Shown here: piece by piece, positions 27,641-36,855 of the stretch | How the letters are laid out: each line of letters begins with the position of its first letter | Numbering within the stretch: the first letter of the stretch is position 1 | From: Streptomyces hygroscopicus | Lineage (GTDB): Bacteria; Actinomycetota; Actinomycetes; Streptomycetales; Streptomycetaceae | NCBI GenBank assembly: GCA_002021875.1 | Contig: CP018627.1 | Location: 124,001-188,000 of the forward strand | DNA length: 64,000 nt | Direction: 5' to 3' | Made by a program: the position numbers and the translations under genes | The notes under the pieces: model-generated | What the model was told of the DNA's origin: nothing | Database searches by the model: none | Seen by the model: only the letters and a program-made list of their open reading frames with translations

Positions 27641-29265
27641 TAAGTGTCGGTGAGGCCGCTAGGGTCCACGGCCGGTGCCGGGGAGGGCTCCGTGCTGGGG
27701 GCGGGCAGGACAGGCGCAGGTTCAGGTGTGGGCGGATTAGGCAGGGGCGGGCCGGCCTCGCCGCTGGTGTGGACGCCGGACATCGCCCACTCGCGGGCTT
27801 CGGCGTCGGAGAGGTTCAGCACCTGCGTCTCCTGGGCGCGGCCACCGAGGACGACCTGGACGCGGCCGGGGTGCCGGGTGGGGGCGGGTGCCGGGCTGAC
27901 CTCGGGGACCAGCATCCGCCAGGTGTTGAGGGTGTAGCGGACCAGGATGCGGGTGGCGAAGTTCTCGCGCATCTCCGGCCCGCCGATCGCGCGGGCGGTC
28001 GCGGACTGGGCGACCAGCAGCACGTGGAGACGGACCGCGCGGCCCATGAACAGGATCTCGGCGAGTGCGTCGACGGCCGGGGAGACCTTCGGGTCGCCGC
28101 TCTCGCGGATCCGCTCCCAGTAGCGCTTGAGCTGCGCCATGGTGGCGTTGACTTCTTCGAGCAGGATCACCAGCCGCGGGCCGACGCGCCAGGGCTCCTT
28201 CTCCAGGACGTCGTCGCCCAGCTGCTCCGCGAGCCGGATACGGCGCCGGCCTTCCTGAACGAGCTGGATCAGGGCGTCATGGATCTCGGCGATGTCCCGG
28301 CAGTACGTCACGCCGGGGACGCCGCGGGCCCAGGTGTGTGAGATCCGCTTGTAGTCCAGGACGTAGGCCAGGGCGCCGTGGTGGATGAACTGGCAGCAGA
28401 TGCAGCGCAGGATGGTCGACTTGCCGCCGCCGGTACCTGCGGAGATCAGGACGTGCGGGGAGTCGTGGTCCAGGTCGACGGAGACCTTCTTTTTGTTCGC
28501 CCCCAGGCCGATCAGCGGCGCAGACTCGGGCATCTTCGCGAGGATCTCGCGCATGCCGGGGTCGGACAGACGCAGCACCTTGGGCGGGATGTGCCGTTTC
28601 TTGACGATGACGTGCGTGTCCTTCCCGGCCCGGCGCCAGGTGAAGGAGACGTTCTCCAGGGCGAGTTTCTTGACGATAAGGTCGGCCACCAGGTCCTCGT
28701 TGAACCGCAGATGGGCGGGCACGTCGATGCGTATCGCCGCGTCGTCGTCGTTGAAGTTGACGGGGACGTGGAGGTAGCGGCGCGGGTCGGTCTGCTCCGC
28801 GATGCCCAGCGGTACGGCGAGTGCCTGGTGCAGCGGCACCACCCACTCGCGCATCAGCTCGCGGCGCTTGCGGGTGAGGATCCCGTACGCCAGGCCGCCG
28901 ACGGCCGCGACGGAGGCCGCGCCGATCCCGCCGGTCTCCAGGGTGGCCAGGGCGGCGTCCCGGTTCTCCCAGAGGTCCTGGACGATCTGCGCGGTGGTTT
29001 CGGGATCCCGGCTGAGCAGGTAGCCGCCCTCGGTGGCCCCGGCCCCCAGCACCAGGCGGAAGGACAGGCGCTGCCACCCGGCCCGGTAGGAGCGGCGGGC
29101 TACGCGGCCCTCCACCTTCGGCAGGACGCGGGTGCCCGAGCGCCAGAACGTGGCGTCGGTGCGCTTGATGCCGTCCAGGTCCCAGCCGGCCAGGATGCGG
29201 CCGATGCCGAACACCATGGATTCGGCGGTCTCCTCCACCTGCTTGTCGAACTTCGTCTGCGCCAT
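27640..29265 (-). CDS. FtsK/SpoIIIE-type DNA translocase (TraB-like) of a conjugative element
   Basis: A 541-residue ATPase. A likely transmembrane segment sits near residues 110-130 (ETGGIGAASVAAVGGLAYGI). Walker A is ISAGTGGGKSTILRC (GTGGGKST at 277-284) and Walker B is RLVILLEEVNAT (about 364-375), followed by a FtsK-type VHVLLVAQSATARAIGG-like block and a proline-rich tail. Such proteins drive double-stranded plasmid or AICE transfer in Streptomyces. ATG 29265 starts the conserved part. The stop is TAG created by the adjacent transposon end; removing that element gives TAA at the same codon, so the protein is unchanged. Replication, integrase and spread genes are not seen nearby. Confidence 0.8.
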   Translation of the reverse strand: MAQTKFDKQVEETAESMVFGIGRILAGWDLDGIKRTDATFWRSGTRVLPKVEGRVARRSYRAGWQRLSFRLVLGAGATEGGYLLSRDPETTAQIVQDLWENRDAALATLETGGIGAASVAAVGGLAYGILTRKRRELMREWVVPLHQALAVPLGIAEQTDPRRYLHVPVNFNDDDAAIRIDVPAHLRFNEDLVADLIVKKLALENVSFTWRRAGKDTHVIVKKRHIPPKVLRLSDPGMREILAKMPESAPLIGLGANKKKVSVDLDHDSPHVLISAGTGGGKSTILRCICCQFIHHGALAYVLDYKRISHTWARGVPGVTYCRDIAEIHDALIQLVQEGRRRIRLAEQLGDDVLEKEPWRVGPRLVILLEEVNATMAQLKRYWERIRESGDPKVSPAVDALAEILFMGRAVRLHVLLVAQSATARAIGGPEMRENFATRILVRYTLNTWRMLVPEVSPAPAPTRHPGRVQVVLGGRAQETQVLNLSDAEAREWAMSGVHTSGEAGPPLPNPPTPEPAPVLPAPSTEPSPAPAVDPSGLTDT

Positions 29266-29439
29266 GCCGTTGAACGCCCTTCGTGCCGGGTATGTGTGGG
29301 GGGCACGGTGTCGTCGGGACCGGACACCCGCCCCGGGCAGGACGCTAAGACGATCTCCCTGTGGATAGATTTCGCTGGGAACGGGCCTGATCTGGCCCGA
29401 TCGCCTGATGGCTGTGGCGGGGTTCTCTAGGCTCCGACC

Positions 29440-30027
29440 ATGAACTGGACCAACGCGCTGGCGGTCTTCGGCGCCGTCACCGGGGCCAGCAGCTTGGGCT
29501 GGCAGATGTGGAGTCACCGCCTCACGGGCGGCCGGGTGGAGGTCTGGCCCACCCGGCTCAAGCAGGAGGGCCGGTGGTGGGTGCGTACCAGCGTGTCGAA
29601 CGTGGGCCGCCTGGACGTGACGATCGTCGGCTACTCGATCTGGCGGGACATCCCTGGACATCGTCTGAAACAGGCGCTGTGGCGACTGCGGGCAATCGGG
29701 CGACTGGGTTGGAGAAAGGCGCGGCGTACCCAGATGCTGTTCCACCCTTCAGTGCACTTCGGGGCACCGGTGCAGATCGGGAGCGACGCTGAGTGCATCG
29801 AGCTGCCATTCGTTCTCAAGGCTGGTTCCATGGTGTCGCTGCCGTCCATGGGGTTAGAAGTGCCTGACCGGATAGCCCGGCAGCTTCGTGTCTCGGTGCA
29901 CCTGGGGGCCGGCGGCATCATCCGGGCTGATGTCCTCGACGACGATGTCTTGGAGCCGCTGCGGATCGACCTGGACGACTACACCGGGGCCTGGTCCTTG
30001 CACATCGGCCCGCCCACGACCGACTAA
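29440..30027 (+). CDS. Membrane-anchored protein of unknown function
   Basis: A 195-residue protein divergent from the FtsK-like gene. An N-terminal hydrophobic segment (NALAVFGAVTGASSLGWQMW) is followed by a beta-rich soluble part (GRWWVRTSVSNVGRLDVTIV, VLKAGSMVSLPSMGLEVPDR, QLRVSVHLGAGGIIRADVLD), which suggests an Ig-like or similar sandwich facing one side of the membrane. I do not recognise the family. Similar small membrane proteins accompany the transfer genes of Streptomyces integrative elements, so a link to that remnant is possible. Confidence 0.6.
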   Translation: MNWTNALAVFGAVTGASSLGWQMWSHRLTGGRVEVWPTRLKQEGRWWVRTSVSNVGRLDVTIVGYSIWRDIPGHRLKQALWRLRAIGRLGWRKARRTQMLFHPSVHFGAPVQIGSDAECIELPFVLKAGSMVSLPSMGLEVPDRIARQLRVSVHLGAGGIIRADVLDDDVLEPLRIDLDDYTGAWSLHIGPPTTD

Positions 30028-30133
30028 CCGCGGCGGGCAGCACGGAGTTGGGCTGTCGAAAGGTTCCGGCCCGGATTCCTCCAGGCGCCCTCGTGCCGGA
30101 TGATGCTCGCCACGCACAAGGGAGGGCATCAGG

Positions 30134-30529
30134 ATGAACAGCAGCTTCAGGCCGGATCTGACGGGGATTCTGTCTGCGGCCACCGAGAACATCCGACGAA
30201 CCGTCGCAGAAGCGGTCATGCCGCCGGTGGAGATCCGCATACCCGCGATGGATCACCTAGCCGAGGCCATCGCCCCGCTCCAGCCAGCGCTGGACCGTCT
30301 GGACGCGATGATGCCCGCCAACTGGCGGGGCAGCCGCCTCGCCTACTCGGAGATGATCGTGCTGATGCAGGAGGGCGTTCCGCCCACACACACCCCCATG
30401 CCGCTTGACCTCAAACGTCATGGGGTGTCTGACCAGGAACGACGAGTTTCTGAACGGCACAGGTCTGGCATCTGCCCGCCGGCTCCGACCCCTCCATCGG
30501 TCTCGTCTCCCTGGCCGGTGAGGGAGTGA
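30134..30529 (+). CDS. Small hypothetical protein, C-terminus probably replaced
   Basis: ATG 30134 follows a GGGAGGG stretch. The first 95 residues look genuine and helical (NSSFRPDLTGILSAATENIR, RIPAMDHLAEAIAPLQPALD, GSRLAYSEMIVLMQEGVPPT). After about 30415 the frame enters sequence that belongs to another gene fragment (see 30466-30564), so the natural end is lost. The family is unrecognised. It is probably the last gene of the decayed conjugative element. Confidence 0.5.
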   Translation: MNSSFRPDLTGILSAATENIRRTVAEAVMPPVEIRIPAMDHLAEAIAPLQPALDRLDAMMPANWRGSRLAYSEMIVLMQEGVPPTHTPMPLDLKRHGVSDQERRVSERHRSGICPPAPTPPSVSSPWPVRE

Positions 30530-30564
30530 CCGCACGCTTCGACTACGTGCGCTTCTACTCCTGA
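30466..30564 (+). pseudogene. Possible GH43-type glycosidase C-terminal remnant
   Basis: One frame reads HLPAGSDPSIGLVSLAGEGV then TARFDYVRFYS to TGA at 30562-30564. This resembles the last strands of the beta-sandwich domain that ends GH43 beta-xylosidases. Only about 30 residues remain, so the assignment is weak. If right, it marks a deletion joining the conjugative remnant to a former xylan gene. Confidence 0.35.
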
Positions 30565-30599
30565 CGCCGCTCCGCTCCACTCGCCTGGATGGGCTCCTG

Positions 30600-32576
30600 T
30601 CAGGGACGCCGGAGCGGATGTGAGGAGCTTCGAAGAGTTTCCGACAGGGTGTGCAGGCGCACCGCCACCGAGATGCGGAAGAACGACTCCGCGTCCCGCC
30701 ATGTGCTGCCGAGCAGTTGGGTGATCCTGTCGAGCCGCTGTAGCACGGTGTTGCTGTGCACGCCCATCAGCCGCGCGGTGCGGGCGGGGCTGGCGTTGCA
30801 GTCCACGAAGTGGTGGAGGGTGGCGAGCAGATCGGTCCCCCGTTCGGCGTCCCAGCGCCGGACGGGGGCGATGGTGCGATCGATGAACTGCCGCACGCTG
30901 GTGGGGTCGTGGGCGAACAGCGTCGTGTACGGCAGGTAGGCGTCGGCCGCGACCGCGGCCGCCTCGATGCCGAGGGCGGTCAGCACCCGGCCGCAATCCC
31001 GGGCCGTCGTAAAACGCGCGCTCAGTTCGTCGAGGCTCTCCGCGGGGGGCGCGGCCACGGTCAGCACCGCGCCGACCCCCGTCGCGGCACACAGGCGGTC
31101 GCGGACGGCGGTCGCCGCGCGCTGCGGATCACTCTCCGGCACGACGAGTGTGACGACGCCGTCCACTTCGCCCGCCAGGCCGGACGGCGCGGCCGCCGTC
31201 TGGGTGGCCCGCAGCGCGGCACGGCGCTGTTCGGGCGCCACCACGGTGATGACGACGGTCCGCAGGTCCTCCGGGCGCAGTCTGCGGGCGCGCAGCCGGG
31301 CGGGCAGGCTCGCGCGCCGCCGGGCGTCGGGACTGACGAGGTCGCCGAGAAGTTCACCGCGCACATGGTCTTCGGCGTGGAGGACCGCGTCCTGTTTCAG
31401 GGTGAGGAGCGCGGTGATCTGTGCGGCGCGCTCGATGGTCCGCTGTTCCACCGCGCGGAGTTCGACCGTGCCGTCACCGATGAGGAGGCCGCCGAGCATC
31501 ATTTCTCCGGCGAGTACGGCGACCGCGGTGTGGAACTCGCCGGTCGGCGGGTCCAGTGGAGTGCAGCGTCCGGAGCGCAGGCTGTCGGTGATCGCCGACC
31601 GGACGGCGGGCGGGTCGATCACCGAGGCGGTGCTCCGGTCGTCGGACGCGGCGAGCACGGCATAGGTCTCGTCGAGGATGACCACGGGCCGCTCCAGTGC
31701 CGCTCCCAGAGTCCGCGCGACATCCGCGGCGCCGCCTCCGCGCAGAACTGCGGCGGTCAGCTCCTCGTGCACCCGGCCGGCGCGTTCCATCGCCTCGACG
31801 TGGTCGGCCAGCGCGTCATAGGCGCGCTGTGTCTCGGCGGCAGCGTCGCGGGCCTGGGTGAGCAGACGGGCCGATTGCAGTACGACGGCGACGTTGTCGG
31901 CGAAAGCCGACAACAGCGAGACCTCTTCCGGGGAGAAGGCGTGCTCGGTGCGATTGGCGGCGAACAGCACTCCCAGGACCCGGCCGCCGGCGATCAGCGG
32001 GACGCCCACGATGGAGACGAGGCCCTCGGCGCGGACGGCGTTGTCGATGCTGTCGTCATGGGGCACATCGCGCAGCTGTTCATAGCGTGAGGTCCACTGC
32101 GGAGCGCGGGACTCGACGATCTTGCTGGCCAGACCGATATGGGGCGGCACCCTCAGCTTCTGGAAGGACGGGGCGACCGCCCCGGCGGTGGAGCGGACCC
32201 TCAGCTCACGGGTGGTCTCGTCGAACTCGGACAGATAGGTGACATCGGTTCCGGCCAGGTCGTGGGCGCGCCGTACCAGCCGGGTGATCAGCAGATCCAC
32301 GTCGTGCAGTTCGGCGAGTTCCCGTGCGCTGGAGAACAGAGCGGCCAGTTCCTGTCCGCGCCGGTGCGACCGGGCCATCGCGCCCTGGAGCTCGCGAACC
32401 CGGCGGCCCACCTGGGTGGCCGTGGCGGTGTCGAGATGCTCGGTGAGCAGCAGGTCGGTCACGGCGTCGGGCTCGTCCGGGGGGCCTTTCGCGGCGAGAT
32501 CGAGCAGGGCCAGGACAGCGGTCACCGGGACGTCGGCCTGCCGTGCCGCCCGTTCGGTGTCCCGGGGCGCTCCCAT
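30600..32576 (-). CDS. GAF-domain PucR/CdaR-type transcriptional regulator
   Basis: About 658 residues. The N-terminal GAF domain (RELAELHDVDLLITRLVRRA, GIGLASKIVES-like region, VSIVGVPLIAGGRVLGVLFA) would sense a small molecule. A middle GGDEF-like/CdaR region follows (VTLVVPESDPQRAATAVRDR). The C-terminal PucR helix-turn-helix is clear: LLATLHHFVDCNASPARTAR, LMGVHSNTVLQRLDRITQLL. ATG 32576 was preferred; ATG 32621 is in frame but without a ribosome site. It is divergent from the HMG-CoA/hydantoinase-like operon and is the obvious candidate for its substrate-responsive activator. Confidence 0.85.
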   Translation of the reverse strand: MGAPRDTERAARQADVPVTAVLALLDLAAKGPPDEPDAVTDLLLTEHLDTATATQVGRRVRELQGAMARSHRRGQELAALFSSARELAELHDVDLLITRLVRRAHDLAGTDVTYLSEFDETTRELRVRSTAGAVAPSFQKLRVPPHIGLASKIVESRAPQWTSRYEQLRDVPHDDSIDNAVRAEGLVSIVGVPLIAGGRVLGVLFAANRTEHAFSPEEVSLLSAFADNVAVVLQSARLLTQARDAAAETQRAYDALADHVEAMERAGRVHEELTAAVLRGGGAADVARTLGAALERPVVILDETYAVLAASDDRSTASVIDPPAVRSAITDSLRSGRCTPLDPPTGEFHTAVAVLAGEMMLGGLLIGDGTVELRAVEQRTIERAAQITALLTLKQDAVLHAEDHVRGELLGDLVSPDARRRASLPARLRARRLRPEDLRTVVITVVAPEQRRAALRATQTAAAPSGLAGEVDGVVTLVVPESDPQRAATAVRDRLCAATGVGAVLTVAAPPAESLDELSARFTTARDCGRVLTALGIEAAAVAADAYLPYTTLFAHDPTSVRQFIDRTIAPVRRWDAERGTDLLATLHHFVDCNASPARTARLMGVHSNTVLQRLDRITQLLGSTWRDAESFFRISVAVRLHTLSETLRSSSHPLRRP

Positions 32577-32779
32577 GTCCACCACCCTGTCCGCCCTGCC
32601 CACCCTGTGTGAATCACCCATTGAAAACTTTGCACCGTGTACTCATAGTACATGGTCGCTGTTACCCGGCGTATCTAAAGTCTGAGGTGTGACAGCGGCG
32701 TCATCCCATGAACATCTGCTGTTCACAGGCCGTACCGCAGGGCCCGGTGCCCACCTCGACCACAGTGTGACTCTCCGGC

Positions 32780-33319
32780 GTGACGACGGACTCTTCACCG
32801 CAGGACATGATCATGATCGATGAACAGCTACTCCAACCCACCTACCGCCGCCGGTGCGGCGGGGCCGCGCCCCGGCAGCGGTCCGCCATGTGCTCCATGG
32901 GCGTGGAGCCCCGGGCGGTTCCCGCTCTGCGGGCCTTCACCCGCGACGTGGCGACACGGTGGGGGGCACCCGAGGAGACCATCGACGCACTGCGCGTGAT
33001 CGCCACGGAGTTGGTCACCAATAGCGTGCTGCACAGCGGAAGCTCCGAGGTGAGCCTGCTGCTGACGGTCGACGGCTCCACGGCCTCCGTCGAGGTCAGA
33101 GACGCCGGCACCTGGCGGGAACGGTGCCCTGGCACCGGGGTGCCCGACCAGATGGTGGATGGGCGGGGGCTGGGCCTGGTCCACGCCTACGCCACAACAT
33201 GCCGGGTTCAGCGGGACTCGCAGGGCACGGCCGTCCGCGCCGAGCTGCTGATTCCGCTTCCCGCTCAGCGAGGACATCCGCGGGACCTGCCCGGTCGCCG
33301 GTCGCCGGCCGGGTGGTGA
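32780..33319 (+). CDS. HATPase-fold (RsbW-like anti-sigma type) protein
   Basis: About 179 residues. The core matches the small Streptomyces ATP-binding proteins of the GHKL fold: RAFTRDVATRWGAPEETIDA, VIATELVTNSVLHSGSSEVS (N-box with ELVTNSVLH), VEVRDAGTW (G1-type DxG) and GRGLGLVHAYATTC (G2). These act as serine kinase/anti-sigma factors. No partner anti-anti-sigma or sigma gene is next to it. The start is uncertain (GTG 32780 or ATG near 32807). It lies between the PucR regulator and mvaA with a 122-bp gap to the latter. Confidence 0.75.
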   Translation: MTTDSSPQDMIMIDEQLLQPTYRRRCGGAAPRQRSAMCSMGVEPRAVPALRAFTRDVATRWGAPEETIDALRVIATELVTNSVLHSGSSEVSLLLTVDGSTASVEVRDAGTWRERCPGTGVPDQMVDGRGLGLVHAYATTCRVQRDSQGTAVRAELLIPLPAQRGHPRDLPGRRSPAGW

Positions 33320-33441
33320 AACGGGCGGTCGCGGCGCCCGACGCCGCCCTGACCGTCACGCCCCCGGGAGCCATGCCGCTGCTCCCCCCGCTCCGCCGGG
33401 CCTGTCTCCCCTTGAGCTCGTCACCGAAAGCAGGAGGATCC

Positions 33442-34716
33442 ATGGCAGTCAACAGCAGGCTTTCCGGTGTGAAGGACCTGTCGATCAGTGAGCGCCGCGC
33501 CCGTATCGCGCGCGGTGCCGCAGTCGAGCCGGAGAGTCTGGAGGTGCTCGATCCCGAGTACGGCCTCACCCTTGAGCAGGCCGACCACATGGTCGAGAAC
33601 GCCATAGGTGTCCTCGGCGTCCCGCTGGGCGTGGCCACCAATTTCACCGTCAACGGCCGCGACTATCTGATCCCCATGGCCACCGAGGAGCCATCGGTGA
33701 TCGCCGCGGCCAGCAACGCCGCCCGTATCGCCCGCGTCACCGGCGGATTCACCACCTCGACCACGGAAGCGCTCATGCGGGCGCAGATCCAGGTCCTCGA
33801 TGTCGCCGATCCGCACACCGCCCGGCTACGCCTGCTCGAGGCGCGTGAGGAGCTCATCGCGCTGGCCGACGCACAGGACCCTCAGCTCCTCCGGTTCGGC
33901 GGCGGCGTCCGGGATGTGGATGTGCATCTGGTCGACGCTCCCGGATGCACCTATGTGGTGCTGCACCTGATCGTGGACGTACGCGACGCGATGGGCGCCA
34001 ACGCCGTCAACACCATGGCCGAGGCGATCGCCGGGCGGGTCGGGCAGATCGCCCGGGGGCGCACGCTGCTGCGGATCCTCAGCAACAAGGCAGACCTGCG
34101 GCTGTGCCGGGCGCGTGCGGTGTTCGACGCCGACGCGCTCGGAGGGCCTGAGGTGGTCGACGACATCGTGCACGCCGCCGCTCTGGCCGAGGCGGACCCG
34201 TACCGCGCCGCCACCCACAACAAGGGGATCATGAACGGCGTCATCGCGGTCGTGCTGGCCACCGGCAATGACACCCGCGCCGTCGAAGCCGGCGCCCACT
34301 CGCACGCGATCGGCCGGTACCGTGGGTACACGTCCCTGTCGCACTTCGAGAAGGACTCCGACGGCAACCTGGTCGGCGCGCTGGAGCTGCCGATGGCGGT
34401 CGGCCTGGTCGGCGGGGCCACCAAGGTGCACCCGGTCGCGCAGGCCGCTGTGGCCCTGCTCGGCGTCACCACGGCCCGCGAGCTGGGCGAAGTCATCACC
34501 GCCGTCGGCCTGGCACAGAATCTCGCCGCGGTCCGGGCTCTGGCGACCGAGGGCATCCAGCGCGGCCATATGTCGCTGCACGCCCGCAATGTCGCCGTCA
34601 CCGCCGGCGCCACCCCCGAGGAACTGCCGCTCGTGGTCGCCCGGCTGATCACCGACCGGGCCGTGCGTGCCGACCATGCCGAGAAAGTCCTCGCCGAGCT
34701 GCGCGGCGAGGGCTGA
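33442..34716 (+). CDS. mvaA: Hydroxymethylglutaryl-CoA reductase, class II (degradative)
   Basis: A 424-residue enzyme, the length of the Pseudomonas mevalonii class II enzyme. Key blocks: VENAIGVLGVPLGVATNFTV, MATEEPSVIAAAS (Glu83), VDVRDAMGANAVNTM, ATHNKGIMNGV (Lys261), ATGNDTRA (Asp277) and QRGHMSLHARN (His376), covering the catalytic Glu, Lys, Asp and His. Class II enzymes usually oxidise mevalonate with CoA and NAD to HMG-CoA. ATG 33442 follows a perfect AGGAGG. It is first in a run of six same-strand genes that includes HMG-CoA lyase, so a catabolic direction is favoured over isoprenoid synthesis. Confidence 0.93.
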   Translation: MAVNSRLSGVKDLSISERRARIARGAAVEPESLEVLDPEYGLTLEQADHMVENAIGVLGVPLGVATNFTVNGRDYLIPMATEEPSVIAAASNAARIARVTGGFTTSTTEALMRAQIQVLDVADPHTARLRLLEAREELIALADAQDPQLLRFGGGVRDVDVHLVDAPGCTYVVLHLIVDVRDAMGANAVNTMAEAIAGRVGQIARGRTLLRILSNKADLRLCRARAVFDADALGGPEVVDDIVHAAALAEADPYRAATHNKGIMNGVIAVVLATGNDTRAVEAGAHSHAIGRYRGYTSLSHFEKDSDGNLVGALELPMAVGLVGGATKVHPVAQAAVALLGVTTARELGEVITAVGLAQNLAAVRALATEGIQRGHMSLHARNVAVTAGATPEELPLVVARLITDRAVRADHAEKVLAELRGEG

Positions 34717-34766
34717 TGCCTCGCCTCACCGCCTGCACGAATCTGAGCCAAGGGAGACGCTGAGAC

Positions 34767-36827
34767 ATGGCACTACAGGTTGGTATCGACGTCGGTGGCA
34801 CATTCACCGACGCGGTCGCGGTCCTCGACGGCCGCGCGGTCCGCGGGAAGGCGTTCTCGACGAAGGACGTCACCACCGGCATCCTGGGCGCGCTGGCCGT
34901 GCTCCAGGAGCGCGCGGGCATGTCCGAGAGGGAGTTCTACCCGGCCGTCGACCGGTTCGTGCTCGGCAACACGATCGTCACCAACGCGGTCGACGAGCAG
35001 AAGTACGCCACGGTGGCGCTCCTCACGACGCAGGGGTTCCGCGACACGATGCGGATCGCCCGGTCGGCGCGGACCGATGAGCGCGACCCGCACAAGATGC
35101 TGCCACCGCCCACCATCGTCGAGCGCGGCCGCGTCATCGAGGTCGCCGAACGTGTCGACGCCCACGGCGAGGTCCTGGTGCCGTTGCGGCCGGAGGCCAT
35201 CGCCGCAGCGGTGGACACCGCGCTCGCCACGGGCGCGGAAGCCATCGCCGTATGTCTGCTGTGGTCGTTCCGCAACCCCGCCCATGAGCAGGCCATCGGC
35301 CGGTATCTGCGGGAGAACCACCCGGACGTCCCGTTCACCCTCTCCAGCAGCCTGACGCCGGTCTACCGTGAGTACGAGCGCATGGTCACCACGGCGCTCG
35401 ACGCCGCGGTCAAACCGCTCGTCGCCTCGCACTTCGACCACCTCGCCGAGGAGCTGCGCGCCCGCGGCCTGCGTGCTCGTGTGCAGATCATGCAGGTCCA
35501 CGGCGGGTTCCTGTCGGTCGAGGAGACCAGCAAGGCGCCGATCTCCATGTTCAACTCCGGGCCGGTCGGCGGCGTCACCGGCGCCCGTCTGCTCGGGCAG
35601 CAATTGGGCAGGCGCCGGGTGCTGACCGCCGACATGGGTGGCACCAGCCTGGATGCCGCCGCGATCATGGATGATGAGTTCCGGCTGCTCCCGCGGGCCG
35701 AGATCGGCGGTCTGCCGACGAGTCTGACCGTCGTCGACATCGAGACGATCGGCGCCGGCGGCGGCAGCGCCGCCTGGGTGGACGGCCGTGGTCTGCTCCG
35801 GGTCGGTCCGCACAGCACGGGCTCCACTCCCGGTCCCGCCTGCTACGGCAAGGGCGGAACCCGCCCGGCGGTCACCGACGCCGCACTCGTACTCGGCCTG
35901 ATCAACCCCGGCTACTACCTCGGCGGGACCGTCGAGCTGTACGAGGACCTGGCGCGCGAGGCACTGCGCGCGCATGTCGCGGAGCCCCTCGGACTGACCG
36001 AGGACGCCGCGGCCGAGGGCGTGTACCGCCTCGCCACCTCCCAGATGGCGAACGCGCTGCGCAAGATCACCGTCAACCGCGGCCATGACCCGCGGGAGTT
36101 CACCCTCGTCGGTTTCGGCGGCGCCTGCGGCCTGTTTGCCGCGAGCATCGCCGCCGAGATCGGGGTGAGCGAACTCGTCATCCCCCGCAACGCCGCGGTG
36201 TTCTCGGCCTACGGACTCATGCACGCCGATTCCGTCTTCTCCGCCGTGCGGACCAGCCCCTGGACGATGCGGCAGCCGGCCGCCGACCTGGACCGCGAGT
36301 TCCAGGCCCTGGAGCGGCGCGCCCGGGCGTGGTTCGACGCCGAGGGCATCCCCGAGGACCGGCGGGAGCTGTTCCGCGAGGCCGACATGAAGTTCGTCGG
36401 CCAGATCTTCGAGGTCACCACTCGGCTGAAGGGCGGGACCTTCACCGAGGCGGACAAGGACGAACTGCGCGCGCGGTTCATCGCCGACTACGAGACCGAG
36501 TTCGGGGCCGGCACGGCCTGGACCGAGACCGACATCCTGCTGGTCAACTCCCGGGTGCGCGCGGTCGGCCGCAGTGACGTCCAGCAGGTCCGGCAGATCG
36601 TGGAAGCCGACAGGGAGACCCATACGCTGCTGCGCCGCACCATCCTCGAACCGGCGACCGGAGCACGGACCGAGGTGGAGGTGCACCGCGGCTTCGCCGC
36701 GCTGGCGCGGGCGAAGGGCCCGTGTCTGCTGGAGGAGCCCGACACCACCGTCTATGTGCCCACCGGAGCCACGGTGGAGCTGACCGACGCCGGCCACTTC
36801 CTCATCCGGCTCCAGCCGTCCGTCTGA
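34767..36827 (+). CDS. hyuA: Hydantoinase/oxoprolinase/ketone-carboxylase family, subunit A (ATP-binding)
   Basis: A 686-residue protein of the HyuA/AcxA superfamily with an acetate-kinase-like ATPase fold: QVGIDVGGTFTDAVAVLDGR at the start, LGNTIVTNAV, MQVHGGFLSVEETSKAPISM, LTADMGGTSLDAAAIMDDE and VDIETIGAGGGSAAWVDGRG. Members split amides such as N-methylhydantoin or 5-oxoproline, or phosphorylate and carboxylate ketones (acetone and acetophenone carboxylases). The family alone does not decide. The partner hyuB carries a carboxylase-type tail and the downstream genes handle CoA esters of branched acids, which favours carboxylation. Start ATG 34767, 50 bp after mvaA. Confidence 0.88.
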   Translation: MALQVGIDVGGTFTDAVAVLDGRAVRGKAFSTKDVTTGILGALAVLQERAGMSEREFYPAVDRFVLGNTIVTNAVDEQKYATVALLTTQGFRDTMRIARSARTDERDPHKMLPPPTIVERGRVIEVAERVDAHGEVLVPLRPEAIAAAVDTALATGAEAIAVCLLWSFRNPAHEQAIGRYLRENHPDVPFTLSSSLTPVYREYERMVTTALDAAVKPLVASHFDHLAEELRARGLRARVQIMQVHGGFLSVEETSKAPISMFNSGPVGGVTGARLLGQQLGRRRVLTADMGGTSLDAAAIMDDEFRLLPRAEIGGLPTSLTVVDIETIGAGGGSAAWVDGRGLLRVGPHSTGSTPGPACYGKGGTRPAVTDAALVLGLINPGYYLGGTVELYEDLAREALRAHVAEPLGLTEDAAAEGVYRLATSQMANALRKITVNRGHDPREFTLVGFGGACGLFAASIAAEIGVSELVIPRNAAVFSAYGLMHADSVFSAVRTSPWTMRQPAADLDREFQALERRARAWFDAEGIPEDRRELFREADMKFVGQIFEVTTRLKGGTFTEADKDELRARFIADYETEFGAGTAWTETDILLVNSRVRAVGRSDVQQVRQIVEADRETHTLLRRTILEPATGARTEVEVHRGFAALARAKGPCLLEEPDTTVYVPTGATVELTDAGHFLIRLQPSV

Positions 36828-36855
36828 ACGCCACGGCCCGATCCAGGAGACCCAC

